Assembly (NCBI RefSeq): GCF_003610735.1 | Contig: NZ_RAQM01000007.1 | Span: forward strand, 124,001 to 188,000 | Source of the DNA: Tenacibaculum lutimaris | GTDB lineage: Bacteria; Bacteroidota; Bacteroidia; Flavobacteriales; Flavobacteriaceae | DNA: 64,000 nt | Direction of reading: 5' to 3' | In this document: positions 44,181-52,673 of the stretch, one piece after another | Position numbering within the stretch: the stretch's first letter is position 1 | Layout of the letters: each line of letters starts with the position of its first letter | Translations under genes and position numbers: made by a program | The notes under the pieces: model-generated | Told to the model about the DNA's origin: nothing | Seen by the model: only the letters and a program-made list of their open reading frames with translations | The model's database searches: none

Positions 44181-44947
44181 TTTTTATAACATACAGGCAA
44201 AATTTCGCCTTTCATTAAAGCAAATCGTTCTAGTTTTTCTGGAGCGATTTTTTTTGTGTAGTCTATTTCATCAACTTTAAAACCTATAGAACGTAGTTTG
44301 TTAAAATAATCACGACCGTATACGCGAACATGGTCATACTGGCCGAATATTTTTGCACGCTCTTTTGGATCAGTAATCGAATCGTCTTCAAAAGTAATTT
44401 CTCTAGATAAATCTTGAGGAATTTGAAAAATACCAAACCCGCCAACTTTCATTACACGATACAATTCTTGCATTGCTTTCGTATCGTCAGAAATGTGTTC
44501 TAATACATGATTACAAAATACTACATCAAAAGAGTTGTCTTCAAAAGGAAGGTCGCAAATATCTGCTTTTACATCTGCTATAGGCGATTCTAAATCAGAA
44601 GTAGTATACTCTAAGTTTGTTTGTTTTCTAAAAATATCTAAAAAGCATTGCTCAGGAGCAATATGTAATACTTTTAACTTTTTATCTGAGGAGAAAAAGT
44701 TACTCTCTTGTTGTAAGAAAAGCCACATTAAACGATGCCTTTCTAGAGATAGGGTAGAGGGAGATAGTGCGTTTTCACGTTGTTTTCCATACCCGTAAGG
44801 TAAAAATTTCTTAAATGATTTTCCATCAATAGGATCTGTGAAATTATCACCTTTTAGCCACCAAGCAATAACTGGGCGAGCCCAATAACTAGCTTTAATT
44901 AATATTGGTCTAGGTATGGTATTTAATATTGTTTTGAAAATGCTCAC
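44177..44947 (-). CDS. Class I SAM-dependent methyltransferase
   Basis: 256 residues. The SAM-binding fold starts at KVLHIAPEQCFLD (motif I with Gly replaced by Ala-Pro), followed by DVKADICDLPFEDNSFDVVFCNHVLEHI, a clear Methyltransf_11 signature, and MQELYRVMKVGGFGIFQIP. Its N-terminal 70 residues include RARPVIAWWLKGDNFTDPIDGKSFKKF-like features typical of a flavobacterial subfamily. The substrate is unknown. The start codon is GTG, five bases past the tandem stop codons of the broken small gene, in a run with map. Confidence 0.82.
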   Translation of the reverse strand: MSIFKTILNTIPRPILIKASYWARPVIAWWLKGDNFTDPIDGKSFKKFLPYGYGKQRENALSPSTLSLERHRLMWLFLQQESNFFSSDKKLKVLHIAPEQCFLDIFRKQTNLEYTTSDLESPIADVKADICDLPFEDNSFDVVFCNHVLEHISDDTKAMQELYRVMKVGGFGIFQIPQDLSREITFEDDSITDPKERAKIFGQYDHVRVYGRDYFNKLRSIGFKVDEIDYTKKIAPEKLERFALMKGEILPVCYKN

Positions 44948-44954
44948 TTAATTA

Positions 44955-45153
44955 TTACCAGTTAAGTATTTCTTTAATTTTTTTTGAGGTTATTAGTTTC
45001 CAAAGAAGCATTATACCAAAAATTAATTTTAAAAGGAATCCTATTAAAAACATTTCTGAGGCATATGGCCAAATGCATTATTTGAAACAAAGAGATGAAA
45101 ATAGAATGGATGAATAGGATTACTAAAACAATTAGTATGTGTCTTACCTTCAT
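44955..45153 (-). pseudogene. Small two-helix membrane protein, split by a one-base frameshift
   Basis: From the ATG at 45153 (one-base overlap with the map stop codon) the frame reads MKVRHILIVLVILFIHSIFI...LFQIMH for 27 residues. It then continues in another frame as WPYASEMFLIGFLLKLIFGI... to a TAA at 44955-44957, 38 residues. Removing one T from the run opposite 45071-45073 (CATTTGG to CATTGG) restores a single 65-residue protein. The total of 199 bases is 3n+1. The joined FQIMHWPYASEMFLIGF resembles the 'KIMHWPxGSxML' helix of GldL-like proteins and small flavobacterial membrane proteins I recall. It may be a real mutation, a sequencing error or recoding. Confidence 0.75.
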
Positions 45154-45971
45154 TATATAACTAATGGTTGCTGTCTGAATTCGTCTTCCTCATTACTTTC
45201 AATACCTAATGCATCGTATATATACTTAAAGGTAGATAATAACTCAGGTTTACCATCAATAATAGCTACATCATGCTCAAAGTGGGCAGAAGGTTTATTG
45301 TCTAAAGTAGTGATGGTCCATCCGTCACTGTGCTGGCGAATTTTTTGTGTTCCTAAGTTTGTCATAGGCTCAATGGCAACTACCATACCTTCTACAAACT
45401 TTTTACCACGACCTCTTTTTCCGTAGTTAGGCATTTCAGGATCTTCGTGCATTTTACGTCCTAATCCGTGACCTACTAATTCACGAACAACACCATAGCC
45501 GTGCTTTTCTGTAAAGTTTTGAATAGCAAATCCTACATCTCCAACACGATTTCCTACTTTAAATTCACGAATACCTACATATAAACTCTCTTTAGTAACG
45601 TCAAGTAGTTTTTGAGTTTCAGGAGCAATTTCACCTACAGCAAACGTATAGGCATGATCTCCATAAAAATCATTTTTTATAGCACCACAATCAATAGAAA
45701 TGATATCACCTTCTTGTAAAGGTGTGTTATTTGGAATTCCGTGAACTACTTGTGAGTTTGGACTCATGCAAAGAGTGTTTGGGAAATCATATAAGCCTAA
45801 AAAACCAGGGATGGCACCTTGCTCACGAATAAAGTCTTCGGCAAGTTTATCAAGATACAATGTAGTAACTCCAGGTTTTACTTCTTTGGCAAGCATACCT
45901 AAAGTTTTTGATACTACTAAAGCACTTTCGCGCATTAATTCAATTTCTTCTCTAGTTTTTGGTTTAATCAT
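45153..45971 (-). CDS. map: Type I methionine aminopeptidase
   Basis: 272 residues of the pita-bread fold. Metal ligands lie in SIDCGAIKNDFYGDHAYTF (two Asp), ELVGHGLGRKMHEDP (His), EPMTN (Glu) and HFEHDVAI (Glu); MSPNSQVVHGIPN carries the substrate-facing His. It removes initiator Met from nascent proteins. The ATG at 45971 is chosen because the -7 box TAAATTTG at 45990-45997 overlaps the alternative at 45992. It is followed by the frameshifted small gene with a one-base overlap, then the methyltransferase. Confidence 0.95.
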   Translation of the reverse strand: MIKPKTREEIELMRESALVVSKTLGMLAKEVKPGVTTLYLDKLAEDFIREQGAIPGFLGLYDFPNTLCMSPNSQVVHGIPNNTPLQEGDIISIDCGAIKNDFYGDHAYTFAVGEIAPETQKLLDVTKESLYVGIREFKVGNRVGDVGFAIQNFTEKHGYGVVRELVGHGLGRKMHEDPEMPNYGKRGRGKKFVEGMVVAIEPMTNLGTQKIRQHSDGWTITTLDNKPSAHFEHDVAIIDGKPELLSTFKYIYDALGIESNEEDEFRQQPLVI

Positions 45972-45989
45972 GGTAAAAATATTGAGGCG

Positions 45990-45997
45990 CAAATTTA
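45990..45997 (-). promoter_or_regulatory. -7 element of map
   Basis: TAAATTTG on the minus strand, in the short gap between the thioredoxin-like lipoprotein gene and map. It excludes an ATG at 45992 as the map start. Confidence 0.6.
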
Positions 45998-46000
45998 CAG

Positions 46001-46531
46001 TTATTTTTGATATGGATGTTTGTATTCTTGACCAGATAGTATTTTTAAGAAATCTTCTTCAACAGAGCTATCTTCAATAGCGTGTTCTACAAAACGACCA
46101 ATTTCTTTTCCGTCTTTATAAAAGATAAAGGTTGGAACTCTAATTACATTGAAGCCTTCTTCTAGTCCGTTAGCTTTTTTCTGACGGTTTACAGTAACCA
46201 ATTCAAGGTTCTTATAGTCGAATTCTGCTTCGTCTAAAATTTTATAAAAATTAGGGATTTCTCTTTTACTGTCTCCACACCAAGTTCCCATAAACCCTTT
46301 TATTTTTATGTCTTTTAAGTATGGTTTTAGTTTTTCTATGGTACCCTTGTCTGTTTCGTAATAAGAATAAAAATCGTTGAACCAGTCACTTCCATAAGGT
46401 TCTTGTTGGAAGTCTTTTTTAGTAGCGATACCAACTAAATTTCCGTTTTCGTTTTTTGTTGCTAGGTTTTTAGGAGTAGATGCACAAGAAACAATTAGTA
46501 AGGCTACAAAAAGGTATACGATTTTTTTCAT
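46001..46531 (-). CDS. Thioredoxin-fold lipoprotein with a single active-site Cys (WCGDS)
   Basis: 176 residues. The lipobox LLIVSC gives the lipidated Cys16. The thioredoxin fold has GFMGTWCGDSKREIPNFYK at the active site, with Ser in place of the second Cys, and a cis-Pro motif NVIRVPTFIFYKDGKEIGR. It would sit in the periplasm or at the outer membrane. With only one redox Cys a normal disulfide exchange is unlikely. It follows gpmI by 11 bp. A second, cytoplasmic thioredoxin-like protein with WCGDA is at 11191. Confidence 0.82.
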   Translation of the reverse strand: MKKIVYLFVALLIVSCASTPKNLATKNENGNLVGIATKKDFQQEPYGSDWFNDFYSYYETDKGTIEKLKPYLKDIKIKGFMGTWCGDSKREIPNFYKILDEAEFDYKNLELVTVNRQKKANGLEEGFNVIRVPTFIFYKDGKEIGRFVEHAIEDSSVEEDFLKILSGQEYKHPYQK

Positions 46532-46542
46532 AAGATTTATTT

Positions 46543-48060
46543 TTAAATAAGCGAATGTTGTGTCATTTCTTCAGGTTGCTCAACACCCATTAGTTTTAAA
46601 ATAGTTGGAGCAACATCGCCTAAAATACCACTTTTTATTGATTTTAATTCTTTATCGACTAAAATCATAGGAACAGGGTTGGTAGTATGAGCTGTATGTG
46701 GTGTTCCGTCTGGGTTAATCATTGTTTCACAGTTTCCGTGATCTGCAATTAAAATAGTAGTGTAGTCGTTATCTAGTGCTGTGGTAATTACATCTTTTAC
46801 ACAATCATCAACCGCTTCACAGGCTTTAACAGCAGCTTCAAAAACTCCTGTATGTCCTACCATATCACCATTTGCAAAGTTTAAACACACAAAATCAACA
46901 TCACCGCTTTGTAGTTCGGGAACAATAGCATCTCGAATCTCATAAGCACTCATCTCAGGTTTTAAATCATAAGTAGCTACTTTTGGTGACGGACATAATA
47001 AACGTTTTTCACCTTTAAACTCTTCTTCTCTTCCGCCTGAGAAAAAGAAAGTTACATGTGGATATTTTTCTGTTTCAGCAATTCTAATTTGATTTTTTCC
47101 TGCCGATTCTAATACTTCACCCAAGGTGTTTTCAATGTTTTTTCCATCGTAAATAACATGAATATTGTTAAACGTATCATCATAATTTGTCATAGTAACA
47201 AAATACAATGGTAACTTCTTCATGTTGAACTCAGGAAAATCTTTTTGACTTAAAGCTTCTGTTAACTGACGCCCTCTATCGGTTCTAAAATTGAAGAAAA
47301 TAACAACGTTGTCTTCTTTAATTGTGGTTTTTGGTTGGTTATTTTCATCAACCATAATTATAGGCTTGATGAATTCGTCAGTAACATCAGAATCATAACT
47401 TTGTTGAATACTAGTTGAAGCATCCGAAGAAAAAGAGCCTTCTCCATTCACTAAAGCATCGTAAGCAAGCTGTACACGTTCCCAACGATTATCACGATCC
47501 ATAGCATAGTAACGACCGGTAATTGTTGCCAATTCGCCTGTGGTTTCTTGCATATATTCCTGAATGTCGTTGATAAAGTATTTCCCTGATTTTGGATCGC
47601 AATCACGTCCGTCAGTAAAAGCATGTAGGTATACGTTATCTAAACCAAAATTGTTAGCTGCAGATAGTAATCCTTTTAGGTGGTCAATATGAGAGTGAAT
47701 TCCTCCATTAGAAACCAATCCTAAAAAATGGACATTTTTATTGTTTGCCTTTGCATATTCAAAAGCATTTAGAAGTTCCTTTTCTTGTGCTAAAGTCCCC
47801 TCTTTTACAGCCTTGTTGATTTTAGCTAAGTTTTGATATACAATTCTACCAGCACCTAAGTTCATATGACCAACTTCAGAATTTCCCATTTGTCCTACAG
47901 GTAAACCAACATGTTCGCCATCAGTTCTTAACTGTGCATGTGGGAATTTATCGTATAACGAATTTATAAACGGGGTTTTAGCGTTGTATATGGCCGATAC
48001 TTTTGGATTTTGGGTAATTCCCCATCCATCCAAAATCATTAAAATTACTTTCTTGTTCAT
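46543..48060 (-). CDS. gpmI: 2,3-bisphosphoglycerate-independent phosphoglycerate mutase
   Basis: 505 residues. The alkaline phosphatase-like domain opens LMILDGWG (Asp11) and carries the phosphoserine Ser61 in GQMGNSEVGHMNLGAGR. HAFTDGRDCDP, RYYAMDRDNRW, FNFRTDRGRQL, SGGREEEF, FANGDMVGHTG and IADHGNCE supply the metal and substrate residues of the two-Mn site. It interconverts 3- and 2-phosphoglycerate in glycolysis. The -7 box TACTTTTG is at 48079-48086. Confidence 0.97.
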   Translation of the reverse strand: MNKKVILMILDGWGITQNPKVSAIYNAKTPFINSLYDKFPHAQLRTDGEHVGLPVGQMGNSEVGHMNLGAGRIVYQNLAKINKAVKEGTLAQEKELLNAFEYAKANNKNVHFLGLVSNGGIHSHIDHLKGLLSAANNFGLDNVYLHAFTDGRDCDPKSGKYFINDIQEYMQETTGELATITGRYYAMDRDNRWERVQLAYDALVNGEGSFSSDASTSIQQSYDSDVTDEFIKPIIMVDENNQPKTTIKEDNVVIFFNFRTDRGRQLTEALSQKDFPEFNMKKLPLYFVTMTNYDDTFNNIHVIYDGKNIENTLGEVLESAGKNQIRIAETEKYPHVTFFFSGGREEEFKGEKRLLCPSPKVATYDLKPEMSAYEIRDAIVPELQSGDVDFVCLNFANGDMVGHTGVFEAAVKACEAVDDCVKDVITTALDNDYTTILIADHGNCETMINPDGTPHTAHTTNPVPMILVDKELKSIKSGILGDVAPTILKLMGVEQPEEMTQHSLI

Positions 48061-48078
48061 TTGTTGTGTGTTACACTA

Positions 48079-48086
48079 CAAAAGTA
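48079..48086 (-). promoter_or_regulatory. -7 element of gpmI
   Basis: TACTTTTG on the minus strand, 18 bases before the gpmI ATG. Confidence 0.6.
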
Positions 48087-48108
48087 AGAAAGATTTTTGT
48101 TGATTATT

Positions 48109-48378
48109 TTAAGAATTCATAAAAACAAACACACTATAAACTAAGATTACGAAGATTAAAAAGAATAGAATACTGTTCTTGATAAGTTGATTTTTATTTT
48201 CTTTGAGTACTTGTTTTTTTAATTGAACTAGCTCTTTTTTACTAGCAGATTTTTTAAAGTATAGTTTATCGTCATTCTCTTTTTGAAACCGTTCTAGTTT
48301 TTCAAAAGCGCTCACTCTTTTTCTTTTATTGTTTTTTAAACTGGTTATCATTGCAGATACCGATCCTCCAAAGCCCAT
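48109..48378 (-). CDS. Small membrane-anchored protein of unknown function
   Basis: 89 residues. A conserved-looking N-terminus MGFGGSVSAMITSLKNNKR, a highly charged middle, and one C-terminal membrane helix (about 67-86, ILFFLIFVILVYSVFVFM). I recall similar small proteins starting MGFGGSA in many Flavobacteriaceae, without a known role. The N-in, C-tail-anchored topology is inferred. Upstream of gpmI in the same direction, 48 bp away. Confidence 0.75.
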   Translation of the reverse strand: MGFGGSVSAMITSLKNNKRKRVSAFEKLERFQKENDDKLYFKKSASKKELVQLKKQVLKENKNQLIKNSILFFLIFVILVYSVFVFMNS

Positions 48379-48531
48379 AGCAAATTGTTTAAGTTATTAA
48401 AGATAGTAGGTTCTAATTTGAGTTTTAGAACTATTGTATGTTAGTAAATATAAGAAATTTAGAATTTAACGGATATCAATTTTTTGTAAGCTATAAAAAA
48501 CCTAAATTTACAGAGCAAAACAAACAACATT

Positions 48532-50289
48532 ATGGAACCTCATTTTGAACTAAACGAAGTTACCAAAAAGCTACCCAAGCACTTACATAAATTCGTGGTA
48601 AAACAACCGTATGATGAGTATACTGACCAAAACCAAGCAGTGTGGCGTTATGTAATGCGAATGAATGTAGATTATCTTGGTAAAGTAGCACATGCTTCGT
48701 ATATAGATGGACTGAAAAAAACTGGAATTTCAGTTGAAAAAATTCCTCATATGGAAGGAATGAACCGTATTTTAAAAGAAATAGGTTGGGCGGCAGTATC
48801 TGTAGATGGATTTATACCGCCAAATGCTTTTATGGAATTTCAAGCATACAACGTATTGGTAATCGCATCCGACATGCGTACAATTGACCATATAGAATAT
48901 ACACCAGCACCTGATATTATTCATGAAGCTGCAGGGCATGCGCCAATTATCGCAAACCCAGAATATGCTGAGTATTTACGTCGTTTTGGAGAAATAGGAG
49001 CTAAGGCAATTTCTTCAGCGAAAGATTATGAAATGTATGAAGCCATTCGTTTATTATCTATTCTAAAAGAAGATCCAAATTCTACTCAAGAAGAGATTGA
49101 TGAGGCACAAGAAAAAGTGGAGTGGTTACAAGATAATATGGGAGAGCTTTCCGAAATGGCTCAGATTAGAAATCTACATTGGTGGACGGTTGAATACGGG
49201 TTGATTGGAACTCTTGAAAACCCTAAAATTTATGGGGCAGGATTATTGTCTTCAATAGGAGAGAGTAAATGGTGTATGAAAGATGAAGTAAAGAAAGTAC
49301 CGTATACATTAGAAGCTGCCAATGTAAGTTTTGATATCACAAAACCACAACCTCAACTATTTGTTACACCAGATTTTGCCCATTTAAGTTTGGTGTTGGA
49401 GCAGTTTGCTAACAAGATGGCTATACGAACTGGAGGACTGAAAGGAATTGAAAAACTAATAGATTCTCAAAATCTAGGAACTATCGAGTTAAGTACGGGT
49501 ATTCAAGTGTCAGGAGTTTTTACCAATGTAATAATTGATGAGAATAACAAGCCTATATATGTACAAACAACGGGACCTACAGCATTAGCGAATAGAGATA
49601 AAGAGTTAATAGGACATGGAATAAATTACCATGCAGAAGGTTTTGGAAGTCCGATAGGAAAACTAAAAGGAATTAACATCCCGATAGAAAATATGAGTCC
49701 GCGAGATTTGAAAGCTTACGGAATTTATGAGGGAGAGCAAGTTACACTTGAGTTTGAAGGAGGAATAAAAGTAGAGGGAGAAGTAATTACAGGAACAAGA
49801 GATCTAAGAGGTAGAATTTTATTGATTTCTTTTAAAGATTGTACTGTAACTCATGGTGACACATTGTTGTTTCACCCAGATTGGGGAGTGTATGATATGG
49901 CAGTTGGAGTTGATGTGATTTCAGCCTTTGCAGGACCTGCTGATATAACGTCATTTGGTGATGTAGGAAAGGTTTCAGAAACAAAAACGCATAAAATTAA
50001 CTATTCTGAATCAGATAAAAAGTTGTATAGTTTATACAGCGAAGTAAGGATGATGAGAGAAGCTGGCACAGTTTCTGAAGAGAAAGTTCAAGGAATTTTC
50101 GACGAAGTAAGTTCTCAATTTAAAAATGATTGGTTACTGCCTTTGGAATTGTTGGAGTTAGCGTTAGTGAATAATTTTTCAATAAAAGATACGTTACGTA
50201 ACTACCTTGAATCAATGAAAAGTAACAAGAGTTACACAACGTTAATTGAAAACGGCTTACTTTTGTTGGAAAATTACCAAGAAGCATAA
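48532..50289 (+). CDS. Aromatic amino acid hydroxylase with a long C-terminal extension
   Basis: 585 residues. The iron facial triad is visible: His131 and His136 in PDIIHEAAGHAP and Glu221 in WWTVEYGLIGT. The phenylalanine/tyrosine/tryptophan hydroxylase core covers about 25-310 and is pterin-dependent in the family. Bacterial phenylalanine hydroxylases are usually 260-300 residues, so about 270 residues here are extra; that part contains TGTRDLRGRILLISFKDCTVTHG (in two pieces) and DWGVYDMAVG and has no family I can name. Substrate is most likely phenylalanine. A rhodanese gene follows one base after the stop. Confidence 0.85.
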   Translation: MEPHFELNEVTKKLPKHLHKFVVKQPYDEYTDQNQAVWRYVMRMNVDYLGKVAHASYIDGLKKTGISVEKIPHMEGMNRILKEIGWAAVSVDGFIPPNAFMEFQAYNVLVIASDMRTIDHIEYTPAPDIIHEAAGHAPIIANPEYAEYLRRFGEIGAKAISSAKDYEMYEAIRLLSILKEDPNSTQEEIDEAQEKVEWLQDNMGELSEMAQIRNLHWWTVEYGLIGTLENPKIYGAGLLSSIGESKWCMKDEVKKVPYTLEAANVSFDITKPQPQLFVTPDFAHLSLVLEQFANKMAIRTGGLKGIEKLIDSQNLGTIELSTGIQVSGVFTNVIIDENNKPIYVQTTGPTALANRDKELIGHGINYHAEGFGSPIGKLKGINIPIENMSPRDLKAYGIYEGEQVTLEFEGGIKVEGEVITGTRDLRGRILLISFKDCTVTHGDTLLFHPDWGVYDMAVGVDVISAFAGPADITSFGDVGKVSETKTHKINYSESDKKLYSLYSEVRMMREAGTVSEEKVQGIFDEVSSQFKNDWLLPLELLELALVNNFSIKDTLRNYLESMKSNKSYTTLIENGLLLLENYQEA

Positions 50290-50290
50290 T

Positions 50291-50608
50291 ATGGGATTAT
50301 TTAATTTATTTAGAAAGAAAGATATGAGTAACGAAATACAGGAATATTTAGCTAAAGGAGCGGTAGTATTAGATGTAAGAACTTTAGCAGAATGGAATGA
50401 AGGGCACAGTGAAGGAGCTAAGCATATTGTATTAGCTACGATTCCTACAAATGTAGAGGAAATTAAATCGTGGAATAAACCAGTAATCGCTGTTTGTAGA
50501 AGTGGTGGTAGAAGTGGACAAGCAACACAGTTTTTGCAGAATCATGGAGTAGATGTAATTAATGGTGGTCCATGGCAAAATGTAGATCAATACTTGGTTA
50601 GTAAGTAA
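50291..50608 (+). CDS. Single-domain rhodanese-like sulfurtransferase
   Basis: 105 residues. VVLDVRTLAEWNEGHSEGAKHI is the first rhodanese signature and the active-site loop VCRSGGRSG carries Cys69. The final GGPWQNVDQYL is typical of the small cytoplasmic family. It would carry persulfide sulfur. The start at 50291 is next to the hydroxylase stop codon, so the two genes are probably cotranscribed. It is convergent with the GSCFA gene (8-bp gap). Confidence 0.88.
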   Translation: MGLFNLFRKKDMSNEIQEYLAKGAVVLDVRTLAEWNEGHSEGAKHIVLATIPTNVEEIKSWNKPVIAVCRSGGRSGQATQFLQNHGVDVINGGPWQNVDQYLVSK

Positions 50609-50616
50609 TAAATGAA

Positions 50617-51567
50617 CTAAAAATTCATAAAAGGAAATGCTTGTAAAAGTGTTTCCTTTTTTTGTTGTAACTTTTTTAAAAATAATAGATGTGCTTCCGA
50701 ATTAGGATTAAATGGTTTGTGTGCAAATCCTTTTTGAATAGTTTCAACTTCTTTCATAGTTTCTATAGCTTCCTCGCTAAACCAAACTTCTGAAAATTTT
50801 TCCCAAATATAATTGATTGCTGTTTGGTTGGGGTGAATCATATCTTCAGCATAAAAACGATAATCACGCAATTCATCCATCATAATTTCATACGAGGGAA
50901 AATAATGAGTATTATTTCTAGGTTCATTAGTTTGGTGAATAGCTGAAAGTAAATGCGCTTTACTACGTTGGTTTTCTACAAATCCATCTTTAATATGACG
51001 AATAGGTGAAAGGGTGTAAATAATTGTGGTTTCTGGGTTTATAGACTTGATTAAAGAATTAATAGCTTCTAAACTTTCTGAAACTTCTTCAACAGTTAAT
51101 AATTCTTTTAAAAATTTTTTCTGAGGAATTTTATGACAATTCGCAACTATAATGTCTGTGGCAATTTCACGATATACCCAAGCTGTTCCAAGGGTAATAA
51201 TAACATGTGAAGCACTTTTTAATTGTTGAAATGCTGAGGTAATATTATTGTTTAGACTAGTCAGTAGCTCTTCTTTTGAAGAGGAGCTTAAAACCGAATG
51301 AGCATCAAAGCTATGCCAACGCTCATTGTGAAAAAACACATCATTTTCGGTGTACTTCTCTTTGTTAGTAGTTTTTGTAATGAAGGTTTCAATAGCTTTT
51401 GGGTGGAATAAAATTCCAAATGGATTTTGCTCCGATTGAAATTTGTAATACGATAACTTATTGCCTATGTTTTCAGAAAAACAAGATCCTAACAATAACA
51501 GTTTAGAATTGTAATTAATTAAATGGTGTTTTTGTTTTTTTAAAGGAATATGAGTTTGAAAAACCAT
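50617..51567 (-). CDS. GSCFA-domain protein
   Basis: 316 residues. The name-giving motif LLLLGSCFSENIG is at 23-35, followed by NPFGILFHPKAIE, HSFDAHSVLS, ITLGTAWVYRE and TLSPIRHIKDG, and DDM-type ending AEDMIHPNQTAINYIWEKF. GSCFA proteins resemble SGNH-type esterases and are common in Bacteroidetes; a role in acyl-group removal from surface glycans is a guess. I chose the ATG at 51567 because the promoter (51591-51620) lies just upstream, which excludes the longer frame to 51726. Confidence 0.85.
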   Translation of the reverse strand: MVFQTHIPLKKQKHHLINYNSKLLLLGSCFSENIGNKLSYYKFQSEQNPFGILFHPKAIETFITKTTNKEKYTENDVFFHNERWHSFDAHSVLSSSSKEELLTSLNNNITSAFQQLKSASHVIITLGTAWVYREIATDIIVANCHKIPQKKFLKELLTVEEVSESLEAINSLIKSINPETTIIYTLSPIRHIKDGFVENQRSKAHLLSAIHQTNEPRNNTHYFPSYEIMMDELRDYRFYAEDMIHPNQTAINYIWEKFSEVWFSEEAIETMKEVETIQKGFAHKPFNPNSEAHLLFLKKLQQKKETLLQAFPFMNF

Positions 51568-51590
51568 AGGTAAAGAGTGAAAAATTGTAT

Positions 51591-51620
51591 CAAAAATAAT
51601 AATAATATAACCTAGAACAA
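51591..51620 (-). promoter_or_regulatory. Promoter of the GSCFA gene
   Basis: On the minus strand, TTG (51620-51618), 19-bp spacer, TATTTTTG (51598-51591). It faces away from the CarH-like gene. Confidence 0.75.
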
Positions 51621-51650
51621 GATGGTAGAGTCTTAATTTAAAGAAATTTG

Positions 51651-51665
51651 TATATTTGTTTAATA
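51651..51665 (+). promoter_or_regulatory. -7 element of the CarH-like gene, overlapping a TTGTTTAATA motif
   Basis: TATATTTG at 51651-51658 is a full TAnnTTTG match. TTGTTTAATA at 51656-51665 overlaps it and recurs exactly at 52686-52695 before the carotenoid operon, so autoregulation is plausible. No TTG is found at -33. Confidence 0.6.
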
Positions 51666-51679
51666 TAAAATAAAAAGTA

Positions 51680-52573
51680 TTGAACAATATTAAGTCAACT
51701 TTTACAATTAAAGACCTTGAAAACATTTCAGGAATAAAGGCGCATACAATTCGTATTTGGGAGAAGCGCTATAATTTGTTGTCGCCTGAAAGAACTGATA
51801 CTAATATTCGTTACTATTCATCTGAGAATTTACAGAAACTTTTAAATGTTGTTTTATTAAACCAAAATAACATTAAAATTTCTAAGATTGCTGAAATGTC
51901 TGATAATACAATTGTTTTAAAGGCTAGAGAGTTAGCTTTTAAAATGGCGGTAAATGATGAGGCGATAAATTCTTTTAAAATAGCAATGTTTCAGTTTGAT
52001 AAAACGTTGTTTAATAACACGTATAATAGTCTATTAAAAAGGAAAACATTTAGAGAAATTTTTAAAGATGTTTTTATTCCTTTTTTAAACCATATAGGAC
52101 TCTTATGGCAAACTGACACGTTGTTGCCAGCACATGAGCATTTTATTTCAAACTTAATTGTTCAAAAAATACAAATTAATATTGAGAAGTTAGAGTATTC
52201 TAATAATAACTCAGAAGTTACTTATGTGTTGTTTTTACCAGAAAATGAGATACATGAATTAGGTCTAATGTACCTGAATTATGAGCTTACGTTAAGAGGG
52301 TATAATACAATTTATCTAGGACAAAGTTTGCCTTTAGATAATTTAGATTATTTTTTTAAAAGTAAAACAAAAATTTGTTTCGTTACTTCTATGACTGTTC
52401 AACCTTATGATGATAAGATCCAAGAATATTTTTCAGAAATAGAAAGGGTGCTTAAAAATACAGAACATGAGTTAATAGCAATAGGAAATAAAGCGATGGC
52501 TGTTGATAGTGTTGATTTTAAAGCAAGAATAAGAGTTCATTCTTCTTTAAAAGAATTCTTAAATAAATATTAA
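51680..52573 (+). CDS. CarH/LitR-type B12-dependent light-sensing MerR regulator
   Basis: 297 residues. The N-terminal MerR HTH (7-75) contains AHTIRIWEKRYNLLSPERT with N42-IRYY. The helical B12-binding 'cap' domain has W143-x9-E153-H154, and the Rossmann-like cobalamin domain has E188-x3-H192-x2-G195 (PENEIHELG). In Thermus CarH these residues hold adenosylcobalamin: the protein represses in the dark as a tetramer and is released by light, which breaks the Co-C bond. The gene faces a carotenoid operon 211 bp downstream, the usual target. The start codon is TTG at 51680; the first ATG in frame lies inside the protein (Met73). Confidence 0.9.
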   Translation: MNNIKSTFTIKDLENISGIKAHTIRIWEKRYNLLSPERTDTNIRYYSSENLQKLLNVVLLNQNNIKISKIAEMSDNTIVLKARELAFKMAVNDEAINSFKIAMFQFDKTLFNNTYNSLLKRKTFREIFKDVFIPFLNHIGLLWQTDTLLPAHEHFISNLIVQKIQINIEKLEYSNNNSEVTYVLFLPENEIHELGLMYLNYELTLRGYNTIYLGQSLPLDNLDYFFKSKTKICFVTSMTVQPYDDKIQEYFSEIERVLKNTEHELIAIGNKAMAVDSVDFKARIRVHSSLKEFLNKY

Positions 52574-52608
52574 AAATTTTAATCAATTAAATTTTGTTTA
52601 CCTATTTT

Positions 52609-52639
52609 TTGTTTTTGTTAAACAAAAAATGTAATTTTG
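52609..52639 (+). promoter_or_regulatory. Carotenoid/photoprotection operon promoter with a 17-bp operator in the spacer
   Basis: TTG at 52609-52611, 20-bp spacer, TAATTTTG at 52632-52639. The spacer holds the perfect inverted repeat TTTTTGTT-A-AACAAAAA (52612-52628), which reaches from the -33 element almost to the -7 box. That position is what is expected for a MerR-family regulator that blocks or reshapes a promoter. Transcription would begin near 52644, leaving a leader of about 140 nt. Confidence 0.72.
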
Positions 52640-52673
52640 GATAATGTTTTGATTTTCAAGACATATTTTTTTA

